Positions 34,923 to 45,600 of a stretch of DNA of 64,000 nt are shown here, piece after piece. Each line of letters starts with the position of its first letter. Position 1 is the stretch's first letter. The notes under the pieces are model-generated. The model was not told the origin of the DNA, searched no databases, and saw nothing but the letters and a program-made list of their open reading frames with translations. Origin of the DNA: Nitrososphaerota archaeon (GTDB lineage Archaea > Thermoproteota > Nitrososphaeria > Nitrososphaerales > JACPRH01); contig JAMCPI010000007.1 of the NCBI GenBank assembly GCA_023379805.1, positions 1-64,000 on the forward strand, in the 5' to 3' direction. A program made the translations under genes and the position numbers.

Positions 34923-35447
34923 TTGAAGAGATCTACTCGAACTATCACACTCCGGATTGATGCTTCTTTAGAAGAGGCGTTGAGTCGGGATGCGAAGGCA
35001 AAGGGTCTGACGATTAACTCATTGACTAACCAAGTTTTCAAACGGTACGTCGAGTGGGATCGTTTTTCGGAGGGTCTATGTATGCTGCCGATCAGCCGAG
35101 ATATTCTAAAGGGGGTCTTCGACAAGTTATCTGAGGATGAGTCTCGTACTGCAGGTGAGAACACAGGCAGCTTTGTTCCTCGTGAGTTATCATCCCTTCT
35201 ATTCGGCAGCTTTGACTCTGAAAGTCTTACGCGTCTTCTCGAACTCTGGTTCAGCCGCTTCACCAGCTATGAGCACAAAACCGAAGATTCCTCTCATCTC
35301 TTCGTAGTGCACCATGATATTAACCTGAACTTCTCAATTTACTGGGCCTCTTTCCTCCAAGCCGCCTTGAAGGGTGCTGGTTGTAGCGACATCAAAGCTC
35401 ATCCCTCGCAAAACATGTTAACTTTCTCATTCACTACACCTAGGTAG
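34923..35447 (+). CDS. Ribbon-helix-helix protein with conserved C-terminal domain (paralogue 1)
   Basis: A 174-residue protein. Residues 1-45 (RSTRTITLRIDASLEEALSRDAKAKGLTINSLTNQ) fit a ribbon-helix-helix DNA-binding domain. The C-terminal part has SHLFVVHHDIN, YWASFLQAALK and QNMLTFSF, which line up by eye with the protein at 50843-51424. It is therefore one of two copies of a two-domain family. The C-terminal domain may sense a ligand or dimerise; I do not recognise it. Start is TTG at 34923, near-leaderless behind the divergent AT box. Confidence 0.72.
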   Translation: MKRSTRTITLRIDASLEEALSRDAKAKGLTINSLTNQVFKRYVEWDRFSEGLCMLPISRDILKGVFDKLSEDESRTAGENTGSFVPRELSSLLFGSFDSESLTRLLELWFSRFTSYEHKTEDSSHLFVVHHDINLNFSIYWASFLQAALKGAGCSDIKAHPSQNMLTFSFTTPR

Positions 35448-35549
35448 ATGCTCAACGCCTCAGGCTTCTTGCAGACGAATACAGACCTTTGCTGAAGAAA
35501 CTAACGAAATATCTGTTCCTACAATGCTAGTTAAATACGTGAGTAAAGT

Positions 35550-35807
35550 ATGACATACATCGACTTTCACACAAGCGGTGTAAAGGGGTTATCTGAGAAG
35601 CAGTTCAAGGATGCGGTCAAAAGAATTGAGCCGGAGTTCCGCGCCCGCGGCGTCAAACCTTCTGAGGTTCTCTACAACCTTAGTGAAGGAAGATCATTCT
35701 GCATCACTGAAGCATCAAGCTCAGCACTCATCAAAGAAGCACATTTGCGCGCAGGTCTACCGGTCGACGACATTCTACCTGTAGATAAAATCAGTGGAGC
35801 ATTCTAA
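35550..35807 (+). CDS. Small DUF4242-like protein
   Basis: An 85-residue protein starting MTYIDFHTSGVKGLSEKQFK and ending with SSALIKEAHLRAGLPVDDILPVDK. The last segment matches the EAH-RAGLP pattern of DUF4242 (SCO4226-type ferredoxin-like proteins, one of which was reported to bind nickel). The central FCITEA strand fits too. The match is by eye and short. It stands alone between the RHH gene and the citramalate synthase-like gene. Confidence 0.6.
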   Translation: MTYIDFHTSGVKGLSEKQFKDAVKRIEPEFRARGVKPSEVLYNLSEGRSFCITEASSSALIKEAHLRAGLPVDDILPVDKISGAF

Positions 35808-35903
35808 GAATCTCAGCTAACTCCTCTTTTTTCCTCTTAACAAGAAATTCCTCTTCGTTGATCATCAGCATCGCTAGATAATCCTTATATACGAACAGGG
35901 AAC

Positions 35904-37535
35904 CGTGAAATCGCTTAACGAGGGGGCTAACGAATCGATTCGACAGTTGAGGTCTTGGATACCACTCTGCGCGACGGCGCACAAGCACTAGGAGTAACCT
36001 TCTCCCTCCAAGATAAAATCAGCATAGCCGAAAGGCTTGATCGCCTCGGTTTCGACTACATCGAGGGAGGCTACCCCGGGTCCAACCCTAAGGATCACGA
36101 ATTCTTTAATGTAGCCGCAAAACTGAAGATAACCAACTCACAGATAGTTCCCTTCGGAAGCACGAGACGAAAAGATCTATCTGCAGAGAACGATCGTGTC
36201 CTAAACGTGTTGCTGGACACAGGGGCCAAAACAATAGTGCTCTTCGGTAAATCATGGTTGCTGCACGTAAAAAATGTTCTAGGCACCAGCTCAGAAGAAA
36301 ACTTGAGAATGATATATGATTCGGTGCGTTATCTGCGCGAGGCTGGGTGCGAAGTGATATTCGATGCCGAACATTACTTCGACGGCTTCAAGGCAGATCC
36401 AAAATATGCTCTCCAGACAGTTAAGGCTGCTGAAGCGGCGGGTGCACGTGTCGTAGTGCTTTGCGACACGAACGGAGGCACCTTAACGTCAAACGTTGAA
36501 GACATAGTGTCCAAGACTGTGTCTAGTCTCGGTGTAAAGGTCGGTATTCACTGCCACAACGACTCGGGTTTGGCGGTAGCCAATACATTAATAGCTGTGA
36601 AGGCCGGCGCGACACATATTCACGGCACCATAAACGGCTTCGGAGAGCGTTGCGGAAACGCTGATCTCTGCCAAGTCATTCCTGCACTTAAATTCAAGAT
36701 GGGACTGGATGTGCTTGGCACCGGAGACACCTCTAAGCTGAGAGTAAAGGAGCTAACTTCACTTTCACGCTACGTCTATGCACTGACGAATATGGCTCCA
36801 AGTCCGCATCAACCCTACGTGGGACCTGGCGCCTTCTCGCACAAGGCCGGCATGCATGTGGATGCAATTTTGAAGAGCCCCGGCGCGTATGAGCATTTAG
36901 ATCCGGCGCTGGTAGGGAACGAGAGGCATCTTCTCATCTCGGAGCTCTCAGGCAGATCCGGTATTGTTCAGATAGCCTCTAGACTAGGACTTCAGATAGA
37001 TGGATCCAAGGACAAGGTTGAACGGGTTCTGCAGCGGGTAAAGCAGCTTGAGTCTGAAGGATATCATTTAGAGAACGCTGATGCTACACTTTACCTGATA
37101 TTCTTGAAGGAGCTCGGAAGAATGATTGAGCCCTTCAAAGTGAAGCGATGGCAGATCTTGACGGTAAAGGACACTGAAGCTAAAGTGAATGCTAAGGTCA
37201 CTGTCGAGGTGAACGGGAAGGAGTATGAAGAGTCTGGAGAAGGGGTGGGGCCTGTCCACTCAATAGATGTAGCGCTCAGAAAATCTCTGCTGAGAAGCTT
37301 CCCGCAGCTCGAGAAGGTAAGGCTGATCAACTACAAGGTCAGCGTCGTGGACAGCGTCACAGGAACCGCCTCCTCAGTTCGCGTCCTAATCGAGTTCCGA
37401 GATAACGGTCACTCCTGGGCAACCACATCAGTATCCCAGAACATCACCGTGGCAAGCGAGACCGCTTTAACTGAAGGATACATATACTGGCTACTCACCC
37501 AGCCGGTCTCAGCGCAAACTGCTAACAAGAAGTGA
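35904..37535 (+). CDS. cimA: Citramalate synthase-like enzyme (CimA type)
   Basis: An enzyme of about 543 residues. The barrel begins VEVLDTTLRDGAQALGVTFS and continues with GGYPGSNPKDHEFF, HCHNDSGLAVAN and FGERCGNADL; the C-terminal regulatory domain contains GVGPVHSIDVALRK. YPGSNPKD and GAQALGVTFS are typical of CimA (pyruvate plus acetyl-CoA to citramalate, the threonine-independent route to isoleucine). I use GTG at 35904 so that the first barrel strand is included; TTG at 35955 would cut it. A TATA-like box at 35884-35891 would start transcription slightly after the GTG, so the start stays uncertain. Confidence 0.85.
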
Positions 37536-37547
37536 TGTGAGAAACCG

Positions 37548-38822
37548 ATGCCGTCAAAGACAGGTCGAAAACCCGGATCTCAAGAGCCTAAACGTTTCAC
37601 TAGGCAAATCGAGGTCAAAGGCCATTTAATCGACTCAATGATTCTCACAAGAATCTTCGACAGAATAATGGATCTCAAAGGCGAGTTCGAGGTTGAAGAG
37701 TTCCGCATCGGTAGAAGGAAGAAAGATTACAGCTACGCTCGATTGCTGGTGAAAGGTGAGAGCCAAGCCCACCTTGAACGTATGCTCGAAGAGATTTACC
37801 GCGACGGCGCTATCCCTGTTGAACTTGAGACCGTCGATTACGAGCCTTCTCCGAAGGATAAAGTTCTGCCGGATAACTTCTACAGCACAACTAATCATCA
37901 GACCTTCGTCTATCTTAACAGCGGCTGGGTTGAGGTGGAGAATCAAATGATGGACAAGGCAATTGTGCTGAACCTTAAGGAGAACCGCGCAGCATGCAGG
38001 CTCATCCGCGACATCAAGAAGGGCGATCTCGTAGTTGTAGGTGAAGCCGGAATCAGGGTAGTCCCGCCTGAACGCCCCCGAGAAGGTGTAGGTGTGTTCC
38101 AGTTCATGAGCAGCCAAAGCTCCATCGAGAAGCCGACGCAGACTATCACTCGGAGAATTGCTGAGGATATCTTCAGAACCAAGAATGAAGGTGGAAAGGT
38201 CGCGATCGTTGCAGGCCCCGCGGTGGTGCACACGGGCGCAGCAACCTCACTGGCGAAGATGATACGAGACGGCTACGTCGATGCTCTACTAGCTGGAAAT
38301 GCCTTAGCAGTCCATGACGTCGAATACTCAATATTCAAAACATCCCTCGGCATGTATCTAGACGAAGGTACCGCAGCATTTCACGGCCACCGCCATCACA
38401 TGGCTGCGATAAACGAGGTGTTCAAAGCCGGCTCGCTCGAAGAAGCTGTGAAGAAAGGTGTGTTGAAGAGCGGAATAATCTATGAGTGCGTGAAGAAGGG
38501 GGTGCCGTTTGTCTTGGCTGGCAGTATTCGAGATGATGGTCCTCTACCCGATGTTGTGACTGACAGCGTGGAGGCGCAGCGTAGATACCGGGAGGTTTTG
38601 AAGGATGTCAACGTCGTGCTGATGATTTCCACGGTGCTTCACTCCATTGCAGTGGGGAACATGTTGCCCTCAAGCGTGAAAGTTGTGGCGGTAGACATCA
38701 ATCCCTCTTCAGTCACCAAGCTCCTCGACCGTGGCTCAGGTCAAGCCGTTGGGTTAGTATCCGACATCGGCACATTCCTTCCTGTACTTGTGCGATATCT
38801 TGAGGAATTGAAGAACTCCTGA
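37548..38822 (+). CDS. TIGR00300 (LOR/SDH, archaeal ornithine cyclodeaminase-type) protein
   Basis: A 424-residue protein. The N-terminal domain (QIEVKGHLIDSMILTRIFDRIMD; RIGRRKKDYSYARLLV) and the C-terminal Rossmann-like domain (VAIVAGPAVVHTGA; LLAGNALAVHDVEYSIFKTSLG; HGHRHHMAAINEVFKAG; LAGSIRDDGPLPDV) match TIGR00300 proteins. Relatives include cyanobacterial AgrE/ArgZ C-terminal parts and methanogen proteins reported as ornithine cyclodeaminases making proline. It begins 12 nt after the cimA stop and may be co-transcribed with it. Function assigned by family only. Confidence 0.8.
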   Translation: MPSKTGRKPGSQEPKRFTRQIEVKGHLIDSMILTRIFDRIMDLKGEFEVEEFRIGRRKKDYSYARLLVKGESQAHLERMLEEIYRDGAIPVELETVDYEPSPKDKVLPDNFYSTTNHQTFVYLNSGWVEVENQMMDKAIVLNLKENRAACRLIRDIKKGDLVVVGEAGIRVVPPERPREGVGVFQFMSSQSSIEKPTQTITRRIAEDIFRTKNEGGKVAIVAGPAVVHTGAATSLAKMIRDGYVDALLAGNALAVHDVEYSIFKTSLGMYLDEGTAAFHGHRHHMAAINEVFKAGSLEEAVKKGVLKSGIIYECVKKGVPFVLAGSIRDDGPLPDVVTDSVEAQRRYREVLKDVNVVLMISTVLHSIAVGNMLPSSVKVVAVDINPSSVTKLLDRGSGQAVGLVSDIGTFLPVLVRYLEELKNS

Positions 38823-38882
38823 GCAGCTCAGCTGAATAATCTGGTCAATTGATAAAGTGAAAGTTTTTTAAGTAATATAATC

Positions 38883-38892
38883 CTTATATATA
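38883..38892 (+). promoter_or_regulatory. TATA box of RNA polymerase operon
   Basis: CTTATATATA predicts transcription near 38914, giving a leader of about 55 nt that contains GGTGA at 38960-38964 just before the rpoH start. Confidence 0.55.
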
Positions 38893-38969
38893 CTACAGCT
38901 AGGTAGCTTGCGGAGTGTTATACTTGCGCAGTTTAGTTAGACTACCTACTCTAATTAAAGGTGACGATA

Positions 38970-39230
38970 TTGCCAAAGAAAACTGAAAAGAAATCAACTT
39001 TCAATCCGACTGAACATGTGTATGTCCCCAAACATGAGATTGTTGGTGAAAAGGAGAAGGACGAGGTCGTTCAGAAGTACAACGCGTCCCCAGATCAATT
39101 TCCTCAGATACTTGTCTCTGATCCAGTTGTTAGAGAAATTGGAGCCAAGCCGGGAGACCTAATCAAGGTAACCCGCGTAAGCCAGACCGCGGGCGAGTCG
39201 GTGTTTTACAGGTTTGTGGTGGTAGATTAG
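38970..39230 (+). CDS. rpoH: DNA-directed RNA polymerase subunit H (Rpb5-like)
   Basis: An 86-residue subunit: a Lys-rich tail (PKKTEKKSTFN) then HVYVPKHEIVGEKEKDEVVQKYN, ILVSDPVVREIGAKPGDLIKVTR and FYRFVVVD, the Rpb5 C-terminal domain. It sits at the downstream jaw of the polymerase. I use TTG at 38970 because GGTGA lies 5 nt before it; GTG at 38961 is within that Shine-Dalgarno. It leads the rpoB-rpoA operon, 3 nt before rpoB. Confidence 0.93.
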   Translation: MPKKTEKKSTFNPTEHVYVPKHEIVGEKEKDEVVQKYNASPDQFPQILVSDPVVREIGAKPGDLIKVTRVSQTAGESVFYRFVVVD

Positions 39231-39233
39231 AAG

Positions 39234-42200
39234 ATGGAAACAACAGTATCAAAATACGATCCGTGGCCAGTCCTCAAGAGTATTCTTGAAAGTGAAGGAG
39301 TGGCTCGACAGCACCTTAACTCATACAATGAGTTCATCGAAACCGGCCTACAAAGCATCATTGACGAGGTCGGTGGAATGGAGATTGAGGCGCTTGGAAA
39401 CCCGTACCGTGTAAAGTTCGGTCAACTCACTCTAGGCCAACCTAGGGTAGTCGAAATAGACGGTTCAATCAGCAACATCCTCCCAGTAGAGGCTAGACTG
39501 AGAAACCTCACCTACGCCGCCCCTATTTATCTGGACATGGTGATTGAGGAGCGAGGTGTCCCACGTGAATCGCAGAGACAGCATATCGGCGATTTACCAG
39601 TAATGATAAAGTCGAACAAATGCACCTTAAGCCGCCTCTCACCGGAACAGTTGATAGAGGTGGGTGAGGATGCTAACGATCCAGGAGGCTACTTCATCAT
39701 CAACGGCTCAGAGAGAGTCATAGTCGGACTCGAAGATCTCTCTCCCAACAAGGTTCTTGTCGATAAGGAGACAACCGGTGTCAACCTCGTCTACAAGGCG
39801 AAAATCTACTCTTCAATAGTCGGTTACCGTGCAAAGCTCGAAATCTCTTTGAAGAGCGACGGTGGAATAAACATTAAGCTTCCAAGTTCTCCAGTTGATC
39901 TGCCATTCGTCACAGTGCTGCGGGCTCTCGGCTTAGAAACTGACAAGGAAATCGCTGATGCTATTTCGCTCCTACCTGAGATGCAGGATGAGCTTGAAGT
40001 CTCATTCGAAAAGGCGAGTGAAGCACCGACTCCTCAGGATGCCTTGACCTATATTGGGAACCGTGTCGCCCACGGTATGCCTGATGAGTTTAGGATCCGT
40101 AAAGCTGAGTCCGTCCTTGACTGGGGTCTGCTACCTCATATCGGTAAGCGCGCCGAAGACCGGTTCGACAAAGCAATGTTCATCGGAGATGCAATAAACA
40201 AGCTCATCGAGTTGAAACTAGGCTGGATCAAGCCTGACGACAAAGACCACTACGGCAACAAGATGATCAAGTTTGCCGGCCAAATGATCGCGGATCTGTT
40301 CAGAACTGCCTTCAGAAACATGGTACGCGACATGAAGTATCAGCTTGAGCGGACAGGTCAACGCAGAGGCGTAAATGTAGTAGGTGCGGCAATCCGACCA
40401 GGCATCATTACCGACAAGCTGAACAACGCTATTGCAACCGGTAACTGGGGACGCGGCAAAGTAGGTGTCACCCAGCTTCTCGACAGAACCAACTTCCTGT
40501 CAACCACAAGCCATCTACGCAGAATCCAGTCACCGCTTAGCAGAAGCCAACCTAACTTCGAGGCACGTGACCTTCACGCTACCCATTTTGGACGAATATG
40601 CCCCACAGAGACCCCTGAAGGATCTAACTGTGGACTGGTGAAGAACCTCGCCCTCTCAGCCCTGATATCAGTAAGCGTCCCGAAAGAGGAGGTCATTGGA
40701 CAGCTCACTGAGCTAGGCGTAGTCAGCACCCGAGAACATCGAGAAGACCAAACGGCTGAAGAATGCAAAGTATTCGTCGACGGCTGGTTCATAGGTTACC
40801 ACAAGGATGGAGCCAAGCTCGCCTCAGACTTCAGAGAGCGCAGAAGAAGCGCCAGAATCCACCCGCACGTAGGCATCTCATATGTGGCACCGGAGGTGGC
40901 AAGCGCCTCAAGCCGAGCATACGTATACACTAGCTCAGGCAGAGTTCTCAGACCACTCATCATCGTAAGAGAAGGCAAGCCACTACTCACCCAAGAAATG
41001 ATCCGAAAGGTCATCTCAGGCGAGAAACGGTGGCACGAACTTCTCCTCGAAGGCGCAATTGAACTCATCGACGCGAACGAGGAGGAGAACGCGTACGTCG
41101 CAATCTCTCTCGACTCGCTAACAGCAGATCACACTCACCTAGAAATCTTCACACCAGCAATTCTCGGAGTCGCAGGCTCAGTAATACCCTACCCAGAGCA
41201 CAACCAATCACCAAGAAACACATACGAGTCAGCTATGGCGAAGCAGTCACTCGGCTTCTCATCACCCACTTTCCCACTCGACACATTCGTCCGAGAACAC
41301 CTACTAGTATACCCACAGGCGCCGTTGGTAACTACAAGAATGACAAACCTGCTAAAGCTAGACGAACGCCCAACAGGCCAGAACTGCGTAATAGCAGTAA
41401 TGTCCTTCGAAGGATACAACATCGAAGACGCAATCGTAATGAACAGATCCTCAATAGAACGCGGACTATCCCGCTCATTCTTCTACAGACTCTACGAAAG
41501 CGTAGCGAAGCAGTACCTCGGCGGTATGAAGGACACCTTCGAAATCCCGTCTGCAGAGGACAACGTCAGAGGATACCGCGGTGAAAAGTACTACAGGCTG
41601 CTTGAGCCAGACGGAGTAATCATGCACGAAGCTGTAGTAGGCGGCGGTGACGTCATCATAGGAAAAACCAGCCCTCCACGTTTCATGGAGGAGTACCGTG
41701 AATTCGAGGTTAAAGGACCATATAGACGAGACACCTCAAGCACAGTTAGACCATCAGAATCAGGAGTCGTTGACTCCGTCTTCGTAACCGAAAGCGTCGA
41801 AGGCGGACGAATGTACAAGGTTCGTGTCCGCGATATGCGTATCCCGGAGATCGGCGACAAATTCGCTTCACGCCACGGACAGAAAGGAGTCATCGGCCTA
41901 GTAGTAAACCAGGAAGATATGCCCTACACCGAAGCAGGCATCATTCCAGATCTAATCATCAACCCACATGCATTCCCGTCAAGAATGACGGCCGGACAGT
42001 TCATCGAATCATTGGCTGGCAAAGCAGCCGCGCTTAGAGGTAGCCAAGTGGACGGAACAGTATTCAAAGGCGAAACACCAGAGGCTCTGAGAGAGGTACT
42101 CGTTAAACACGGCTTTAGACCAACCGGCCGCGAAGTAATGTATGACGGTATGACTGGGCGAAAATACGCAGTCGACGTCTACATCGGAGTAGTCTACTAC

Positions 42201-42590
42201 CAGAAGCTGCACCACATGGTTGTCGATAAGATGCACGCCCGTGCACGCGGTCAAGTCCAGATGCTCACAAAGCAGCCTACTGAAGGTCGAGCCAGAGGCG
42301 GAGGTCTGAGGTTCGGTGAAATGGAGCGTGACTGCCTTATTGCATACGGTGCTTCAATGGTGTTGAAGGACCGTCTGCTCGACGAGGCTGACCGCACAGA
42401 GCTACACATCTGCGAAAACTGCGGACTGATAGCCTACTACGACGCAAAGCAGCACAGATACATCTGCAGAGTCTGCGGAGACCCCTCCAAAGTCTCCACA
42501 GTAGTGGTAGCATATGCCTTCAAGCTGCTTCTACAGGAAATGACAAGCCTCAACATCGCACCTAGAGTGCTGGTGAAAGCGAAGGTATAG
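39234..42590 (+). CDS. rpoB: DNA-directed RNA polymerase subunit B (unsplit)
   Basis: A complete 1118-residue second-largest subunit in one piece (many euryarchaea split it into B' and B''). Motifs: GYFIINGSERVIVGLED, HATHFGRICPTETPEGSNCGLVKNL, EGYNIEDAIVMNRSS, GDKFASRHGQKGVIG with the active-site contacts, and a C-terminal zinc site CENC...CRVC. It forms the cleft with RpoA. Confidence 0.97.
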   Translation: METTVSKYDPWPVLKSILESEGVARQHLNSYNEFIETGLQSIIDEVGGMEIEALGNPYRVKFGQLTLGQPRVVEIDGSISNILPVEARLRNLTYAAPIYLDMVIEERGVPRESQRQHIGDLPVMIKSNKCTLSRLSPEQLIEVGEDANDPGGYFIINGSERVIVGLEDLSPNKVLVDKETTGVNLVYKAKIYSSIVGYRAKLEISLKSDGGINIKLPSSPVDLPFVTVLRALGLETDKEIADAISLLPEMQDELEVSFEKASEAPTPQDALTYIGNRVAHGMPDEFRIRKAESVLDWGLLPHIGKRAEDRFDKAMFIGDAINKLIELKLGWIKPDDKDHYGNKMIKFAGQMIADLFRTAFRNMVRDMKYQLERTGQRRGVNVVGAAIRPGIITDKLNNAIATGNWGRGKVGVTQLLDRTNFLSTTSHLRRIQSPLSRSQPNFEARDLHATHFGRICPTETPEGSNCGLVKNLALSALISVSVPKEEVIGQLTELGVVSTREHREDQTAEECKVFVDGWFIGYHKDGAKLASDFRERRRSARIHPHVGISYVAPEVASASSRAYVYTSSGRVLRPLIIVREGKPLLTQEMIRKVISGEKRWHELLLEGAIELIDANEEENAYVAISLDSLTADHTHLEIFTPAILGVAGSVIPYPEHNQSPRNTYESAMAKQSLGFSSPTFPLDTFVREHLLVYPQAPLVTTRMTNLLKLDERPTGQNCVIAVMSFEGYNIEDAIVMNRSSIERGLSRSFFYRLYESVAKQYLGGMKDTFEIPSAEDNVRGYRGEKYYRLLEPDGVIMHEAVVGGGDVIIGKTSPPRFMEEYREFEVKGPYRRDTSSTVRPSESGVVDSVFVTESVEGGRMYKVRVRDMRIPEIGDKFASRHGQKGVIGLVVNQEDMPYTEAGIIPDLIINPHAFPSRMTAGQFIESLAGKAAALRGSQVDGTVFKGETPEALREVLVKHGFRPTGREVMYDGMTGRKYAVDVYIGVVYYQKLHHMVVDKMHARARGQVQMLTKQPTEGRARGGGLRFGEMERDCLIAYGASMVLKDRLLDEADRTELHICENCGLIAYYDAKQHRYICRVCGDPSKVSTVVVAYAFKLLLQEMTSLNIAPRVLVKAKV

Positions 42591-42613
42591 TATAGGAGAA
42601 GGTGAATAGATAG

Positions 42614-45600
42614 ATGGCGTTCGAAGAATCAGTTAAAGCTGTTGGCGGCATCGAATTCGCGGTTTTCTCACCCAGTGAAGTACGTAAGTACTCTGTAGTT
42701 GAGATAACCGCCCCTGAAACCTACGACGAAGACGGTATGCCTGTTCAAGGCGGGCTAATGGACAACCGGCTAGGAACACTCGAACCTGGACAGAAGTGTG
42801 GTACCTGTGGGAATACAGCTGCTAGATGCCCAGGCCACTTTGGGCACGTAGAACTAGCTGAATCGGTGCTCCACATCGCCTTCGTCAACAATGTCTACAA
42901 GCTTCTTCTCGCAACCTGCCGCGCCTGCGGTCGGCTCACCCTGTCAGAGGAGGAGCTGGATAAGTACCGAGCAAAGTTGAAGGAGCAGAACGTCTTCACT
43001 CCAAACTTGGCTGAAGACATTGCGAAGGAGATTATCGCCAAGGCTAAGAAGGTCAAGACATGCCCTCACTGCGACAAAGTTCAGTACACAATTGAGCTGA
43101 CAAAACCAACAATATTCCACGAGATCACCGAAGATGGTGGTGCTACTCGTCTACTTCCAGTCGCTATCAGAGAGCGTCTTGAGAGAATCTCAGATGAAGA
43201 TCTCAAGCTTCTACGCTACGACCCCGAGTCCGCTCGACCTGAGTGGTTCGTACTTCAGGTGCTTCCAGTTCCACCTGTAGCTGTAAGACCCTCCATCACG
43301 CTGGAGTCAGGTATCCGCTCAGAAGACGATTTGACCCACAAGATCGTGGACATCCTCAGGGTTAACCAGCGCGTAAGAGAGAGCAAGGAGTCAGGAACCC
43401 CGCCGCTGATTGTCCAAGACCTTGTAGACCTGCTACAGTACCACGTTACAACATACTTCGACAATGAGGTCTCCGGTATTCCTCAGGCTCACCACAGATC
43501 CGGAAGACCACTGAAGACACTCAGCCAGCGTCTCAAGGGCAAGGAAGGTAGGTTCAGAGGAAGCCTCTCAGGAAAACGTGTCGACTTTTCAAGCCGAACC
43601 GTCATCTCACCGGATCCAAGCCTAGACATCGCTGAGGTCGGTATCCCAGTCGAAGTAGCTAAGAAACTAACTGTCTCAGAAAAGGTCTCACCTTGGAACA
43701 TGGACAAGTTGAAGCAGATGATTGTCAACGGACCTGGTGAGCATCCCGGCGCTAACTACATCGTCAGACCTGACGGCGTCAAAATCAGGCTTGACTATGT
43801 AAGCGACCGTAAAGCTGTAGCTGACTCACTAACACCCGGCTTCGTCGTAGAGCGACACCTGATAGACGGCGACATCGCGATCTTCAACAGACAGCCTTCG
43901 CTTCACCGAATGTCTGTTATGGCTCATTATATCAGAGTGCTGCCGTACAGAACATTCAGGCTTCACCCAGCGGTCTGTCCCCCATACAACGCGGACTTTG
44001 ATGGAGACGAAATGAATCTCCACATCCCGCAGAGCGAGGAAGCAAGAGCCGAAGCCCTAACATTGATGAGGGTGCAGGATCAGATACTCTCACCCAGATA
44101 CGGTGGACCAATTATAGGTGCTATACGAGACTTTCTAACCTCGGCCTACCTCCTGACTAAGGAAGATACTCTCCTGACGAAAGCAATGTTCACAGACCTA
44201 GCCCTATCCGCTGGCTACAAGGGTCCACTTCCTGAACCGGCAGTCAAGGCGCCTGAAGAGCTTTACAGTGGACGCCAACTCTTCTCACTATGCATACCTA
44301 AAGACTTCAACTACATCATGACATCAAAATGGATCCAGAGCCAAAGACGCAGCGAGAAGGATGTTGTAATCAAGAACGGCGAGCTAATTAGCGGCGTCAT
44401 CGACAGAGCCGCTATCGGTGCAGAGGAAGCGGACAGTATCCTTCACCGCATCGCCAAAGACTATGGTCACGAACAGGCTAGGCAGTTCCTTAACTCAACC
44501 CTATCTATGTTAAAGGTCTACATCACTCGGAAGGGCTTCTCATACGGTTTCGATGAGCTTGAGCTAAGCGACAAGGCACGAACCGCAATAACTGAGGAGC
44601 TGGACAACGCTTACGCGCAGGTAAAGGATCTAATCACCCAATACGAGGCTGGCACACTTCCTCTAACAAGAGGTCTCTCACCTGAAGAAGTCTTGGAGTC
44701 ACTAATCGTCGCAGAGCTCTCAAAAGCCCGTGATAGAGCAGGCCGCATCGCAGACAGAAACTTCCCATTAACCAACGCAGGCGTCATTATGGCCAGAACC
44801 GGTGCCAGAGGCTCAAGCCTAAACATCGGTCAGATGACCGCAGCCCTAGGACAACAATCTGTCAGAGGTGAAAGAATCCACAAGGGCTACCATAACCGCG
44901 CCCTCTCACACTACAAGCCAGACGACAAGAGCCCAGCTTCAAAGGGTTTTGTCAGATCAAACTACCGCGACGGACTCTCACCTACCGAGTTCTTCTTCCA
45001 CGCAATGGGTGGTCGTGAAGGACTGGTAGACACCGCAGTTAGGACTCAGCAAAGCGGATACATGCAGCGTCGTCTCGTCAACGCACTGGAACACATCAAA
45101 GTAGAGTACGATCTAACTGTCAGAGATCCGGATGGAAACATCATTCAGTTCCTATACGGTGAAGACGGAGTTGACCCAGCTAAGAGCGACCACGGTAAAG
45201 CGGTGAACGTGCAACGACTCGTAGACACAGCGGCCATATTCGGAACCGAAACAAAGGAGAAGGCTGACGCTGAAGCTGTGCTGAAGAAGTACAAGGGCGA
45301 GCTCCCACCCAAGCTATATGAGAGCCTGAAGGAGTCATTCGACGCCAGTTCCCTACCGAAGGAATCGGTCGCTAAAGTAGTCGAGAATACTATTGACCTC
45401 CTAGTAAAAGCCACTGTTGAGCCCGGAGAGGCAAGCGGTATCGTAGCGGCACAGTCAATAGGTGAACCAGGTACCCAGATGACCCTCAGAACATTCCACT
45501 TCGCAGGTGTCAAGGAGCAGGACGTTACACTAGGTCTACCACGTCTAATCGAGCTTGTGGATGCTAGAAAACAACCCGCGACACCTACAATGAACGTCTA

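Noticed and set aside
35791-35988. Minus-strand 65-residue frame with a Lys/Glu-rich end
   Set aside because: It overlaps the ends of two well-supported plus-strand genes and has no promoter or ribosome site of its own.
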